Below are positions 25,421-35,254 of a DNA stretch of 64,000 bases, one piece after another (position 1 is the stretch's first letter; every line of letters begins with the position of its first letter). Below the pieces are notes generated by a model. It was not told where the DNA came from, made no database searches, and was given only the letters and a program-made list of their open reading frames with translations. The stretch covers positions 1 to 64,000 of the forward strand of contig NZ_BCUS01000005.1 in the NCBI RefSeq assembly GCF_001591345.1, written 5' to 3'. The translations under genes were made by a program, and so were the position numbers. The stretch is from Variovorax boronicumulans NBRC 103145 (lineage in GTDB: Bacteria; Pseudomonadota; Gammaproteobacteria; Burkholderiales; Burkholderiaceae_C).

Positions 25421-26137
25421 TTGAGCGATTTCCTGCGCGAGCACCTGCTCGCGCCCCATTACCTCGGCTGGCTGCTCGACGGCTGGCTCGTGACCGTGGG
25501 CGCTTCGCTGCTGGTGGCGGCGGGCGCCACGCTGCTGGGCGTCGTCGTGGCAGCGGGGCGCTCGTCGAACCGGCCCGCGTGGCTGCGCGCGAGCGGCGCG
25601 TACGTCTCGCTGTTTCGCAACACGCCGCTGCTGGTGCAGCTCTTCTTCTGGTACTTCGGCGCGCCCAGCCTGCTGCCCGAGGCGCTGCGCGAAGGGCTGC
25701 TGGCGGGGCGCTTCATTTCCTTCGAACTTCTGTCGGCGCTGCTCGGGCTCACGCTGTATGCGGCCGCCTACGTGGGCGAGGACATCCGCTCGGGCATCCG
25801 CGGCGTGCCTGAGGGGCAGACGCTGGCGGCGCAGGCGCTGGGCTTCACGCGCGCGCAGGTGCTGGCGCAGGTGGTGCTGCCGCAGGCGCTGCGCATCGCA
25901 TTGCCGCCGCTGCTGGGGCAGTACATGAACATCGTCAAGAACACCTCGCTTGCGATGGCCGTGGGGCTGGTCGAGCTGTCGTACGCCTCGCGCCAGGTCG
26001 AGGCCGAGACCTTCAAGACCTTCCAGGCCTTCGGCGTGGCGACGCTGCTCTACATCGTGACCATCGGCGCGATCGAGCTGCTGGCGGCGTGGGCTGCGCG
26101 TCGGCAATCGGCGGTGCCGGGGAGGGCGACGGCATGA
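25421..26137 (+). CDS. Amino-acid ABC transporter permease (HisM/GltJ type)
   Basis: 238 aa with about five hydrophobic segments. The C-terminal loop AAQALGFTRAQVLAQVVLPQAL is the EAA motif contacting an ATPase (shown here from ALGFTRAQVL to VVLPQAL), and VSLFRNTPLLVQLFFWYFG is the substrate-path signature. A TTG start is used, as no in-frame ATG or GTG lies between it and the previous gene. It overlaps the next permease by ATGA, so the two are translationally coupled and probably form a heterodimer. Confidence 0.85.
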   Translation: MSDFLREHLLAPHYLGWLLDGWLVTVGASLLVAAGATLLGVVVAAGRSSNRPAWLRASGAYVSLFRNTPLLVQLFFWYFGAPSLLPEALREGLLAGRFISFELLSALLGLTLYAAAYVGEDIRSGIRGVPEGQTLAAQALGFTRAQVLAQVVLPQALRIALPPLLGQYMNIVKNTSLAMAVGLVELSYASRQVEAETFKTFQAFGVATLLYIVTIGAIELLAAWAARRQSAVPGRATA

Positions 26138-26868
26138 CCGATGCGCTGCACATGCTGTGGGACAGCCTGCCGTACCTGCTGTGGGGCGCCTTTCCGCAGG
26201 GCGAGCTGGGCGGTGCGGCGCTCACGGTGCTGCTCAGCGCCGGCTCGGGCATCGCGTCGGCGGTGCTCGGACTGGCATGGGGCATCGGGCTGGCCATGGC
26301 GCGGGGGCCGCTGAAGCGCGTGCTGACGCTGGGGCTGGCCTTCCTGCGCGCGATCCCGGTGCTGATGCTGATCTTCTGGACCTACTTCCTGCTGCCGTTC
26401 GCGCTGGGCGTGAGCGTGCCGGGCGTGCTGTCGGTGATGTGCGCGTTGTCGCTGGTGGGCGGCGCCTACCTGGCGCACGCGGTGCATGCGGGCATCCGCG
26501 GGATCGGTGCGGGGCAGTGGGCGGCGGGGCTGTCGCTCGGGCTCACGCGCTGGGGCACGCTGCGCCACGTCGTGCTGCCGCAGGCGCTGCGGATGATGCT
26601 GCCGTCGTTCGTCAACCAGTGGGTCACGCTCGTGAAGGACAGCTCGCTGGCGTATGTGGTGAGCGTGGGCGAGCTGTCGTTCGTGGCTTCGCAGGTGAAC
26701 GCGCGCACCATGGTCTATCCGGCGGAGATCTTCGTGCTGGTGGGCGCGATCTACTGGCTGCTGTGCACCGGGCTGGACCGGCTGGCCCACGGGGTCGTGC
26801 GCCGCGCGCAGGCGGGTGCGCCGGTTGTCATGAACTTTTCTGGAAAAGGTCTTGAGCGCTTCGCATAA
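26134..26868 (+). CDS. Amino-acid ABC transporter permease (second subunit)
   Basis: 244 aa. LAFLRAIPVLMLIFWTYFL and the EAA-like AAGLSLGLTRWGTLRHVVLP (the latter at about residues 130-149) mark it as a His/Glu/Gln permease subunit. A GGGGAGGG ribosome-binding site lies inside the end of the previous gene. The usual ATP-binding subunit gene does not follow; the next gene is a flavin reductase, so the ATPase must be encoded elsewhere. Confidence 0.85.
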   Translation: MTDALHMLWDSLPYLLWGAFPQGELGGAALTVLLSAGSGIASAVLGLAWGIGLAMARGPLKRVLTLGLAFLRAIPVLMLIFWTYFLLPFALGVSVPGVLSVMCALSLVGGAYLAHAVHAGIRGIGAGQWAAGLSLGLTRWGTLRHVVLPQALRMMLPSFVNQWVTLVKDSSLAYVVSVGELSFVASQVNARTMVYPAEIFVLVGAIYWLLCTGLDRLAHGVVRRAQAGAPVVMNFSGKGLERFA

Positions 26869-26916
26869 TCGTCCCGGTCATTCCGACAGCCTTTTCCATT
26901 TCAAGGAGTTCCACCC

Positions 26917-27474
26917 ATGGCACAGACCCGGATCGCCGTCATCGTCGGCAGCCTGCGCAAGGATTCGTTCAACCACAAGCTGGCCCTGGCGCTGGCGCAT
27001 CTCGCGCCGTCGGACTTCACGTTCGAGACCCTGCGCATCGACGACCTGCCGCTGTACAACCAGGACGACGACGGCAACCAGGCCGCGCAGGTGAAGCGCC
27101 TCAAGAGCGAAGTGGCCGCCGCGCAGGGCGTGCTGTTCGTCACGCCCGAATACAACCGCTCGATCCCCGGCGTCCTGAAGAACGCCATCGACCACGCTTC
27201 GCGCCCCTATGGCCAGAGCGTGTGGGCCGGCAAGCCGACCGGCGTGCTCGGCATCTCTGTGGGCGCCATCGGCACCGCGCTGGCGCAGCAGCACCTGCGC
27301 AACATCCTGGCGTATCTCGACGCGCCCACGATGGGCGGCCCCGAGGTGTTCCTGCAGGCCAAGGAAGGCCTGTTCGACGACAAGGGCCACATCGGCAACG
27401 AAGGCACGCAGAAATTCCTGCAGGGCTGGATGGACAAGTACGTGGCGTGGGTGAAGGCGCATTCCGCCGCTTGA
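26917..27474 (+). CDS. NAD(P)H-dependent FMN reductase / chromate-quinone reductase (ChrR/YieF-like)
   Basis: 185 aa flavodoxin-fold enzyme. FMN loop VGSLRKDSFNHKLA at residues 10-23 and TPEYNRSIPGVLKNAIDHAS at about 75-94 are the family motifs. Related enzymes reduce quinones, chromate or azo dyes by two electrons, lowering redox stress. AAGGAGTTCCACCC precedes the ATG. A strong bidirectional terminator follows, shared with the convergent azoreductase gene. Confidence 0.85.
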   Translation: MAQTRIAVIVGSLRKDSFNHKLALALAHLAPSDFTFETLRIDDLPLYNQDDDGNQAAQVKRLKSEVAAAQGVLFVTPEYNRSIPGVLKNAIDHASRPYGQSVWAGKPTGVLGISVGAIGTALAQQHLRNILAYLDAPTMGGPEVFLQAKEGLFDDKGHIGNEGTQKFLQGWMDKYVAWVKAHSAA

Positions 27475-27496
27475 TCCTTCAAGGCAAGCGCCCACG

Positions 27497-27525
27497 AAAA
27501 AGCCGCCCCACGGGGCGGCTTTTTC
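27497..27525. terminator. Bidirectional rho-independent terminator
   Basis: AAAAAGCCGCCCC and GGGGCGGCTTTTT form an almost uninterrupted stem with a two-base loop, with an A run on one side and a T run on the other. It serves both the plus-strand FMN reductase gene and the minus-strand azoreductase gene. Confidence 0.9.
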
Positions 27526-27543
27526 GTTCCGGAGTTTGAAGAC

Positions 27544-28191
27544 TCAGGCGGCTTGCGCGACGGTCTTCTGGTTCGCGGCTTCGGCCGTGGCCACGAGGAT
27601 GTCGGCGCGAGCGGCGGTCAGTGCAGCGGCCTTGGGCGCGTCACCCATCGCGACGCCTTCGGCGCGCACGAAGCGCACGTCGGTGATGCCGAAGAAGCCG
27701 AAGATCACCTTCAGGTAGCTTTCCTGGTGCTCGGCCGCCTGACCGCCTTCGGAGGTCGAGTAGATGCCGCCGCGGCTGGACGCCACGATCACCGTCTTGC
27801 CACCGGCCAGGCCGACGGGGCCCTTTTCGGTGTACTTGAAGGTGCGGCCGGCTTGCGCGAGGCGGTCGATCCAGGCCTTGAGCTGGGTCGGGATGGTGAA
27901 GTTGTACAGCGGCGCGCCGAGCACGACGACGTCAGCGGCCAGGAACTGGCTCACCAGCTTTTCCGACAGGGCGTTCTCGCGCAGCTGCGCTTCGGTCGGC
28001 TGGGCCTGCACGCCGGTCTTGATGCCGAGGGCGTCGACGCCGAAGTGGGAGGGCGCGTCCACGGCGAGGTCGAGGTACTCGACCTGGGTGTCGGGGTGGG
28101 CGGCGCGCCATGCGGCGACGGTTTCGGCGGTCAGCTGGCGCGAGGTGGAGCCGGCGGCGAGGATGCTGGAGTCGATGTGGAGCAGCTTCAT
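27544..28191 (-). CDS. azoR: FMN-dependent NADH azoreductase (AzoR)
   Basis: 215 aa, the normal AzoR length. [20 protein letters not shown] carries the FMN phosphate-binding serines, and [19 protein letters not shown] plus [12 protein letters not shown] are characteristic of the family. These enzymes reduce quinones and azo compounds with NADH. The ATG at 28191 is preferred to an in-frame TTG three codons upstream. It is divergent from a LysR-type gene, the usual arrangement for a target controlled by its neighbour. Confidence 0.92.
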   Translation of the reverse strand: MKLLHIDSSILAAGSTSRQLTAETVAAWRAAHPDTQVEYLDLAVDAPSHFGVDALGIKTGVQAQPTEAQLRENALSEKLVSQFLAADVVVLGAPLYNFTIPTQLKAWIDRLAQAGRTFKYTEKGPVGLAGGKTVIVASSRGGIYSTSEGGQAAEHQESYLKVIFGFFGITDVRFVRAEGVAMGDAPKAAALTAARADILVATAEAANQKTVAQAA

Positions 28192-28250
28192 GTCAATCAA
28201 TCACTTTCTGTGCAAGGTGTCGGCGCTGAGAAGTGGCCGGCGTTGGGAGA

Positions 28251-28279
28251 ATTCTATTTTTGATGTGAGTGACTGATAA
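28251..28279 (-). promoter_or_regulatory. Predicted azoR promoter
   Basis: On the minus strand, TTATCA (28274-28279) and TAGAAT (28251-28256) are 17 bases apart, about 60 bases ahead of the azoR start. The 135-base gap shared with the LysR gene is notably A/T-rich and must also hold the LysR site. Confidence 0.45.
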
Positions 28280-28326
28280 GTAGCCAAAATTTGATCAGAT
28301 CGTTCTGTTGGTAGGACAATAAAGCC

Positions 28327-29241
28327 ATGCAAGACCTCAACGACATGGTGTTCTTCGCCGAGGTGGCCGAGCGGGGCGGCTTTGCCGCCGCCAGCCGGGC
28401 GCTGGGCATTCCCAAATCGCGGCTGTCTCGGCGCGTGGCCGAGCTCGAGGAACGGCTGGGCGTGCAGCTGATGCAGCGCAGCACGCGCCGCCTGTCGCTC
28501 ACGCCGGCCGGCGAGATCTACCTGCGGCATGCCTCGGCGATGCGCGACGCGGCCCAGGCGGCGGCCGAGGCCGTGGCGCAGGTGCAGACCGAGCCGAGCG
28601 GGCTGGTGCGGCTGACCTGCCCGGTCACCATCTCGCACAGCGGGCTGGCGCAGCTGATGCCGGTGTTCATGGCGCGCCACCCGGCGGTGCGCGTCGACAT
28701 GCGCGTCATCAACCGGCCGGTGGACCTGATCGAGGAGGGCATCGACATCGCGCTGCGTGTGCGCCCGACCATCGAGGACAGCGCGGTGCTGGTGGCCAAG
28801 ACCTTCGGCCACAGCCGCGGCGTGCTGGTCGCGAGCCCGGCGCTGCTGGCCAGTCAGGGCCCGGTCGACACGCCCGCCGACCTCGTGAAGCTGCCCACGG
28901 CGGCCATGTCGGTCAACGGGGAAGGGCGCTCCGAGTGGCGGCTCGAAGGCCCGGAAGGCCGCAGCCACGTGCATGTGCACACGCCGCGCTACGTGGCCGA
29001 CGACCTGGCCACACTGCAGTTCGGCGCGCTGGGCGGCGTCGGCGTGACCCTGCTGCCCGACTACATGTGCAGCGCCGACATCGAGGCGGGCCGGCTGGTG
29101 CGGGTGCTGCCCGGCTGGGGGCCGTCGCCGGTGGTGGCGCACATGGTGTTTCCGGCGCGGCGGGCGCTGGTGCCGGCGGTGCGGCGGCTGATCGACTTCC
29201 TGTCCGAACACTTGCAAAGCGAGCAGATGCGGATGTTTTGA
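28327..29241 (+). CDS. LysR-family transcriptional regulator, divergent from azoR
   Basis: 304 aa. N-terminal winged helix-turn-helix at about residues 1-60 (GGFAAASRALGIPKSRLSRR, then RLGVQLMQRSTRRLSLTPAG), followed by the periplasmic-binding-protein-like effector domain (about 90-300). It belongs to the group near AaeR/PecT-like regulators that often control quinone or azo reductases. It probably activates azoR in response to an electrophile, by position; ligand unknown. Confidence 0.88.
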   Translation: MQDLNDMVFFAEVAERGGFAAASRALGIPKSRLSRRVAELEERLGVQLMQRSTRRLSLTPAGEIYLRHASAMRDAAQAAAEAVAQVQTEPSGLVRLTCPVTISHSGLAQLMPVFMARHPAVRVDMRVINRPVDLIEEGIDIALRVRPTIEDSAVLVAKTFGHSRGVLVASPALLASQGPVDTPADLVKLPTAAMSVNGEGRSEWRLEGPEGRSHVHVHTPRYVADDLATLQFGALGGVGVTLLPDYMCSADIEAGRLVRVLPGWGPSPVVAHMVFPARRALVPAVRRLIDFLSEHLQSEQMRMF

Positions 29242-29246
29242 GGCAG

Positions 29247-29268
29247 ATTGCTATCTAAAAGATAGCGT
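29247..29268. repeat. Short dyad repeat, ATTGCTATC-N7-TAGCGT (copy 1)
   Basis: ATTGCTATC (29247-29255), seven bases, TAGCGT (29263-29268); internally GCTATCT and AGATAGC form a seven-base hairpin with a three-base loop, eight bases after the LysR stop codon. The same two blocks with identical spacing recur inside nadD at 46802. Here it may also act as a weak terminator. Confidence 0.5.
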
Positions 29269-29291
29269 CATAGTGGGCCTGCGCAGGTTCT

Positions 29292-29311
29292 ATATGCGGA
29301 AAACGTCATAT
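29292..29311. promoter_or_regulatory. LysR-type dyad ahead of the peroxiredoxin-sulfate transport operon
   Basis: ATATG (29292-29296) and CATAT (29307-29311) form an inverted repeat with a ten-base centre, about 80 bases before the peroxiredoxin start. The preceding bases TTCTATATG resemble TTCCTATATG upstream of the first sulfate-binding protein gene (around 1316-1324). A shared sulfur-responsive regulator is a possible explanation, not shown. Confidence 0.4.
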
Positions 29312-29389
29312 CCAAACAAACAGATATTCGTTTGCCATTGAAGCAGCGGTTCGCACAATCCAGGGCTTCACCCCCTCCTTGGAGCGACC

Positions 29390-30031
<642 letters not shown>

Positions 30032-30053
30032 GAAGCCGCAGGACCGCGCCGTC

Positions 30054-30629
30054 ATGCAGACTCGTGTCGTCATCGTGCCCGGCTGGCGCGACTCCGGGCC
30101 CGGCCACTGGCAGAGCCTGTGGGAAGAACGCATTCCGGGCGCGGCGCGGGTGGCGCAGGACGACTGGGCTTCGCCCAAGCGCGATGCCTGGGTGCCCGCA
30201 CTGGCCAAGCTGGTGCTCGAAAGCGAAGGCCCCGTGGTCATCGCGGCGCACAGTCTGGGCTGCATCGCCACGGCGCACCTGCCGCCCGAGGCCGCCGCCC
30301 GCATCCAGGGCGCGCTGCTGGTGGCGCCGGCCGACCCCGAGCGCCGCGCGGTGCTGTCCGACTTCGCACCCGTGCCGTACGCGGCGCTGCCGTACCGCAG
30401 CATCGTGGTGGCGAGCAGCAACGATCCCTATTGCCCGATCCGCCTGGCGGGCGCCTATTCGCGCGCCTGGGGCAGCGAGTTCGTGCGCATGCAGAATGCG
30501 GGGCACATCAACATCGATTCGGGGCACGGAGACTGGCCGCTCGGCCTGGCCCTGCTGCAATCGTTGACCGACGAACCCGCCGCCTGGTCGGCGGGACGTG
30601 AATTTTCAGAAAACCTGGCAACCACATGA
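30054..30629 (+). CDS. Small serine hydrolase (RBBP9/YdeN family)
   Basis: 191 aa alpha/beta hydrolase. VVIVPGWRDSGPGHWQSLW at the start and the nucleophile motif AAHSLGCIA at about residues 64-72 identify the family; the late motif NAGHINIDSGHGDWP supplies the catalytic histidine, and SSNDPYCP the aspartate. Substrate unknown. Its stop overlaps the start of the sulfate-binding protein gene (ATGA), tying it to the sulfur operon. Confidence 0.85.
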   Translation: MQTRVVIVPGWRDSGPGHWQSLWEERIPGAARVAQDDWASPKRDAWVPALAKLVLESEGPVVIAAHSLGCIATAHLPPEAAARIQGALLVAPADPERRAVLSDFAPVPYAALPYRSIVVASSNDPYCPIRLAGAYSRAWGSEFVRMQNAGHINIDSGHGDWPLGLALLQSLTDEPAAWSAGREFSENLATT

Positions 30630-31642
30630 CTTCCAGAATCAAGACCTTCGTCGCCGTGCTCGCGCTGGCGTCCTCCGCACTCGCCGGCAGCACCGCCTTC
30701 GCACAAGGCACCGGGCTGCTGAACGCCTCGTACGACGTGGCGCGCGAGTTCTACAAGGACTACAACGCGGCCTTCGTGGCGAACTACAAGAAGGCCACGG
30801 GCAAGGACGTCAAGATCGACCAGTCGCACGGCGGCTCCAGCGCCCAGGCGCGTGCCGTGGCCGACGGCCTCGATGCCGACGTGGTGACCATGAACACCTC
30901 GACCGACATCGACTTCCTGGCCAACGCCGGCGTGGTCGCCAAGGACTGGAACAAGAAGTTCCCCGAGAACGCATCGCCCACCACCTCGACCATGCTGCTG
31001 CTGGTGCGCAACGGCAACCCCAAGGGCATCAAAGACTGGGACGACCTGGTCAAGCCCGGCGTGCAGGTCGTGATCGTCAACCCCAAGACCGGCGGCAACG
31101 GCCGCTACGCCTACCTGGCCGCCTGGGGCTACATCAAGAAGAAGGGCGGCACCGACGCCCAGGCTGCCGAGTTCGTCGGCAAGCTGTTCAAGAACGTGCC
31201 GGTGCTGGCACGCGGCGGCCGCGACGCGACCACCGCCTTCCTGCAACGCAACATCGGCGACGCGCTGATCACCTTCGAATCCGAAGTGGTCTCGATCGAC
31301 CGCGAATTCGGCACCGGCAAGGTCGACTCGGTCTACCCGTCGATCTCCATCGTGGCCGAGAACCCGGTCGCCATCGTCGAGCGCACCGTCAAGAAGAAGG
31401 GCACGGGCGAGTTGGCCAAGGCCTACCTCGACTGGCTGTACTCCGAAGAAGCGCAGGAAATCGCCGCCAAGCATGCGCTGCGCCCGCGTTCGCAGACCGT
31501 GCTCAAGAAGTACGCCTCGACCTTCAAGCCGCTGCAGCTGTTCACGGTGCAGGAACTGTTCGGCAGCCTGAGCGAAGCGCAGAAGGTGCACTTCAATGAC
31601 GGCGGCCAGTTCGACAAGCTCTACACGCCCGGCGCGAAGTAA
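30626..31642 (+). CDS. sbp: Sulfate/thiosulfate-binding protein of the CysTWA transporter
   Basis: 338 aa periplasmic protein with a Sec leader (residues 1-26, ending TAFAQG). LLNASYDVAREFYKDYNAAF, QSHGGSSAQARAVADGLDAD (cited to AVADG) and VIVNPKTGGNGRYAYLAAWG match the Sbp/CysP family. It is a paralogue of the protein at 1377 but has a different type of leader. The downstream cysT begins directly after its stop codon, so it is the cognate binding protein of this transporter. Confidence 0.93.
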   Translation: MTSRIKTFVAVLALASSALAGSTAFAQGTGLLNASYDVAREFYKDYNAAFVANYKKATGKDVKIDQSHGGSSAQARAVADGLDADVVTMNTSTDIDFLANAGVVAKDWNKKFPENASPTTSTMLLLVRNGNPKGIKDWDDLVKPGVQVVIVNPKTGGNGRYAYLAAWGYIKKKGGTDAQAAEFVGKLFKNVPVLARGGRDATTAFLQRNIGDALITFESEVVSIDREFGTGKVDSVYPSISIVAENPVAIVERTVKKKGTGELAKAYLDWLYSEEAQEIAAKHALRPRSQTVLKKYASTFKPLQLFTVQELFGSLSEAQKVHFNDGGQFDKLYTPGAK

Positions 31643-32530
31643 ATGAGCGGCGCTGCTTCTTCGGCGCTCCCGGCAGCGGGAGCGCCTTTTTCACGTGCCA
31701 ACCGGGCAGGGGGTGCCAAGCGCGTGCTGCCCGGTTTCCACATCACGCTCGGCTTCACGGTCTTCTATCTGTGCCTGATCGTGCTGATCCCGCTGTCAGC
31801 GCTGGTCTTCAAGACCTTCACGATGACCTGGGAGCACTTCTGGGTGTCGGTGACCGCGCCGCGCGTGATGGCCTCGTACCGCCTGACCTTCGGCGCCTCG
31901 CTGATCGCGGCGATGGTGAACGCGGTGTTCGGCCTGCTGGTGGCCTGGGTGCTGGTGCGCTACAAGTTCCCGGGCAAGCGCATCGTCGATGCGCTGGTCG
32001 ACCTGCCGTTCGCGTTGCCCACGGCCGTGGCCGGCATCTCGCTCACGGCGCTGCTCGCGGGCAACGGCTGGATCGGGCAGCTGCTCGAGCCGCACGGCAT
32101 CAAGCTGGCGTTCACGCCGGCGGGCATCGTGATCGCGCTGATCTTCATCGGGCTGCCCTTCGTGGTGCGCACGGTGCAGCCGGTGCTCGAAGACGCCGAG
32201 AAGGAACTCGAAGAAGCCGCCACCTCGCTGGGCGCCACGCGCCTGCAGACCTTCACCAAGGTGATCTTTCCGTCGATCGCACCCGCGCTGCTGACGGGCT
32301 TCGCGATGGCCTTCGCACGCGCCATCGGCGAGTACGGCTCCGTGATCTTCATCGCCGGCAACATGCCGATGATTTCCGAGATCACGCCGCTCATCATCAT
32401 CGGCAAGCTGGAGCAGTACGACTACACGGGCGCCACGGCGGTCGCGCTGGTGATGCTGGTGCTGTCGTTCATCCTGCTGCTGGTCATCAACGGCCTGCAA
32501 GCCTGGCAACGCAAGCGCGCAGGAGCCTGA
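31643..32530 (+). CDS. cysT: CysT (CysU), sulfate ABC transporter permease
   Basis: 295 aa, about six membrane segments after a 30-residue cytoplasmic lead-in. The EAA loop [20 protein letters not shown] (cited to LQTF) couples to Cys[16 protein letters not shown] is the conserved sulfate-permease segment. It pairs with CysW to form the channel. No spacer separates it from sbp. Confidence 0.95.
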   Translation: MSGAASSALPAAGAPFSRANRAGGAKRVLPGFHITLGFTVFYLCLIVLIPLSALVFKTFTMTWEHFWVSVTAPRVMASYRLTFGASLIAAMVNAVFGLLVAWVLVRYKFPGKRIVDALVDLPFALPTAVAGISLTALLAGNGWIGQLLEPHGIKLAFTPAGIVIALIFIGLPFVVRTVQPVLEDAEKELEEAATSLGATRLQTFTKVIFPSIAPALLTGFAMAFARAIGEYGSVIFIAGNMPMISEITPLIIIGKLEQYDYTGATAVALVMLVLSFILLLVINGLQAWQRKRAGA

Positions 32531-32531
32531 C

Positions 32532-33434
32532 ATGAGTGCACCTTCGAAAATCATCCGCCGCGCGCAGGCCGGCACCACCGAGTCGGCCTGGGTCCGCTGG
32601 ACGCTGATCGGCATCGCCCTGGCGTTCATGTTCCTGTTCCTCGTGCTGCCGCTGGCGGCCGTGGCGGTCGAGGCGCTGCGCAAGGGCCTCAATGCCTACC
32701 TCGAGGCGCTGAAGGAGCCCGATGCGTGGAGCGCGATCCGCCTCACGCTGATCACAGCCGCCATCGCGGTGCCGATGAACCTCGTCTTCGGCGTGGCCGC
32801 GGCGTGGGCCATCGCCAAGTTCGAGTTCCGCGGCAAGGCCTTTCTGACCACGCTGATCGACCTGCCGTTCGCGGTGTCGCCGGTGGTGGCGGGCCTGATC
32901 TACGTGCTGGTGTTCGGCGCGCAGGGCTGGTTCGGTCCGTGGCTGGCGGAGCACGACATCAAGATCATCTTCGCCGTGCCCGGCATCGTGCTGGCCACCG
33001 TGTTCGTGACCTTTCCCTTCATTGCGCGCGAACTCATTCCGCTGATGCAGGCGCAGGGCACCGACGAGGAACAGGCCGCCATCGTGCTCGGCGCGACCGG
33101 CTGGCAGACCTTCCGGCGCGTGACCTTGCCCAACATCAAGTGGGGCCTGCTGTACGGCGTGATCCTGTGCAACGCGCGCGCCATGGGCGAGTTCGGCGCG
33201 GTGTCGGTGGTGTCGGGCCACATCCGCGGCCAGACCAACACGATGCCGCTGCACGTCGAGGTGCTCTACAACGAATACCAGTCGGTGGCCGCCTTTGCGG
33301 TGGCCTCGCTGCTGGCGATCCTGGCGCTGGTCACCCTGGTGATCAAGTCGGTCATCGAGTGGCGCCATGAGCGCGAAATGAAAGCCATCGCCGAGCTGCC
33401 GCCCGAGCGTCCCCCCGAGCCTTCGGCGGCCTGA
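32532..33434 (+). CDS. cysW: CysW, sulfate ABC transporter permease
   Basis: 300 aa partner of CysT. Conserved [20 protein letters not shown] (about residues 218-237) is diagnostic for CysW, and [19 protein letters not shown] is the ATPase-coupling loop. It begins one base after the cysT stop. The C-terminal tail (about 30 residues, Glu/Pro-rich) is longer than in enterobacteria. Confidence 0.95.
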   Translation: MSAPSKIIRRAQAGTTESAWVRWTLIGIALAFMFLFLVLPLAAVAVEALRKGLNAYLEALKEPDAWSAIRLTLITAAIAVPMNLVFGVAAAWAIAKFEFRGKAFLTTLIDLPFAVSPVVAGLIYVLVFGAQGWFGPWLAEHDIKIIFAVPGIVLATVFVTFPFIARELIPLMQAQGTDEEQAAIVLGATGWQTFRRVTLPNIKWGLLYGVILCNARAMGEFGAVSVVSGHIRGQTNTMPLHVEVLYNEYQSVAAFAVASLLAILALVTLVIKSVIEWRHEREMKAIAELPPERPPEPSAA

Positions 33435-33454
33435 GAAGACGAGAGAACAAGACC

Positions 33455-34552
33455 ATGAGCATCGAAATCCGCAACATCAGCAAGCAGTTCGGCGACTTCC
33501 GCGCGCTGAACAACGTGAACCTCGACGTCGAGTCGGGCGAACTGGTCGCGCTGCTCGGCCCCTCGGGCTGCGGCAAGACCACGCTGCTGCGCATCATCGC
33601 GGGCCTGGAAACGGCCGACACCGGCAGCATCCATTTCTCGGGCGAAGACACCACCGACGTGCACGTGCGCGAGCGCCAGGTCGGCTTCGTGTTCCAGCAC
33701 TACGCGCTGTTCCGCCACATGACCGTGTTCGAGAACGTGGCCTTTGGCCTGCGCGTGAAGCCGCGCAAGGAGCGCCCGAGCGACGCGCAGATCAAGGCCA
33801 AGGTGACCGACCTGCTCAAGCTGGTGCAGCTGGACTGGCTGGCCGACCGCTACCCGTCGCAGCTGTCCGGCGGCCAGCGCCAGCGCATCGCGCTGGCCCG
33901 CGCGCTGGCGGTGGAGCCCAAGGTGCTGCTGCTGGACGAACCCTTCGGCGCGCTCGACGCCAAGGTGCGCAAGGAACTGCGCCGCTGGCTGCGCCGGCTG
34001 CACGACGAGCTGCACGTCACCTCGATCTTCGTTACGCACGACCAGGAAGAAGCGCTCGAGGTGGCCGACCGCGTGGTGGTCATCAACAAGGGCCGCATCG
34101 AGCAGGTCGGTTCGCCACAGGACGTGTGGGACAAGCCCGCGAGCCCGTTCGTCTACGGCTTCCTGGGCGACGTGAACCTGTTCCACGGCCGGGCCGACAA
34201 CGGCGCCGTGCAGCTGGACGGCATGCGCATCGACTCGCCCGAGCACAGCAGCGCGCGCGACGCCAAGGCGCTGGCCTACGTGCGCCCGCATGACCTGGAT
34301 GTGACACGCTACGTGTCGGGTGCCACCGGCATCGTCGCCACGCTGTCGCGCGCGATCGTGGTCGGACCGATCGCGCGGCTGGAACTTGAGCCCACCGAAA
34401 CGAATCCAGATAATCCGGGCTCCGGAACCATCATCGAAGCGCAACTCCCTGCGCAACAGTTCCGCGACCTGGGCTTGAAGGAAGGCGACACCGTCGTCGC
34501 CAACCCCCGCAAGGCCAGGGTGTTCGTAGAAGAAGATTGGGTATCTCCTTGA
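33455..34552 (+). CDS. cysA: CysA, sulfate ABC transporter ATP-binding protein
   Basis: 365 aa. Walker A GPSGCGKT at 35-42, signature LSGGQRQR, Walker [13 protein letters not shown] and switch region [14 protein letters not shown] are intact. A C-terminal TOBE-like regulatory region begins near residue 240. It drives sulfate uptake through CysTW. Its last codons overlap the proposed start of dsbB, so the two products are probably co-translated. Confidence 0.95.
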   Translation: MSIEIRNISKQFGDFRALNNVNLDVESGELVALLGPSGCGKTTLLRIIAGLETADTGSIHFSGEDTTDVHVRERQVGFVFQHYALFRHMTVFENVAFGLRVKPRKERPSDAQIKAKVTDLLKLVQLDWLADRYPSQLSGGQRQRIALARALAVEPKVLLLDEPFGALDAKVRKELRRWLRRLHDELHVTSIFVTHDQEEALEVADRVVVINKGRIEQVGSPQDVWDKPASPFVYGFLGDVNLFHGRADNGAVQLDGMRIDSPEHSSARDAKALAYVRPHDLDVTRYVSGATGIVATLSRAIVVGPIARLELEPTETNPDNPGSGTIIEAQLPAQQFRDLGLKEGDTVVANPRKARVFVEEDWVSP

Positions 34553-35052
34553 TCCATTGGTACTTCGGCGCGCCGCGCCGCGCGCTCGGGCTGATCTGCC
34601 TGGCCTGTGTCCTCATGCTGGCCTTCGGGCTGTATCTGCAGCACGTGGTCGGGCTCGAACCCTGCCCGATGTGCATCGTGCAGCGCTATGCGCTGATGCT
34701 GGTGGCGCTGTTCACCGGCCTGGCGGCGCTGTTCAACAGCCGAGGCCTGCAGGTGACGGGCGGGGTGCTGGCGCTGGCGGCGGCGGTGGGCGGTGCCTAC
34801 ACGGCGGCGCAGCAGAGCTGGCTGCAGTGGTATCCGCCCGAAGTCGTCTCGTGCGGGCGTGACCTGTACGGGATGATCGAGACCTTCCCGCTCAAGCGCG
34901 CGCTGCCGATGATCTTCCGCGGCGGCGGCGACTGTTCCAAGATCGACTGGTCGCTGTTCGGCCTGACGCTGGCGAACTGGTCGTTCATTGCGTTCACGGT
35001 GCTGGCGCTGTTGCTCCTCACCTTGCTCTTGCGCCGGCGCACGGCGCGCTGA
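34537..35052 (+). CDS. dsbB: DsbB, disulfide bond formation protein B
   Basis: Inner-membrane quinone reductase that reoxidises DsbA. 171 aa with four membrane helices. The first cysteine pair is in EPCPMC (Cys43, Cys46), the second pair is Cys106 and Cys133, as required for the electron relay. Two TTG starts are possible: 34537, used here with AGAAGAAG upstream, and 34549, which overlaps the cysA stop. It ends the sulfate operon; the coupling to cysA is an uncommon partner choice. Confidence 0.92.
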   Translation: MGISLIHWYFGAPRRALGLICLACVLMLAFGLYLQHVVGLEPCPMCIVQRYALMLVALFTGLAALFNSRGLQVTGGVLALAAAVGGAYTAAQQSWLQWYPPEVVSCGRDLYGMIETFPLKRALPMIFRGGGDCSKIDWSLFGLTLANWSFIAFTVLALLLLTLLLRRRTAR

Positions 35053-35073
35053 GTTCTTTTTCAGTAGTTCTTG

Positions 35074-35119
35074 CGGCGTGGCCCGCTGTCCTTCGAGGGC
35101 AGCGGGCCACGCCGTTTTT
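35074..35119 (+). terminator. Strong rho-independent terminator after dsbB
   Basis: An 18-bp stem (35074-35091 with 35097-35114, one G-U pair) closes a five-base TTCGA loop and is followed by five T residues. It ends the peroxiredoxin-to-dsbB operon. The remaining 135 bases before macA hold no gene that I can see. Confidence 0.92.
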
Positions 35120-35254
35120 CATGGGTCGCTGCGCAGGCCCGTGCAAAAAAGCCCGTCAAAACGCATGCTTTAGCAGGCCTTCAGCAACCGGGGCTAGGAT
35201 GAACCGCATCCCTTCCCGGGCCTCGCCGCCCGTTTCATCCCACTTCTTCACTGC

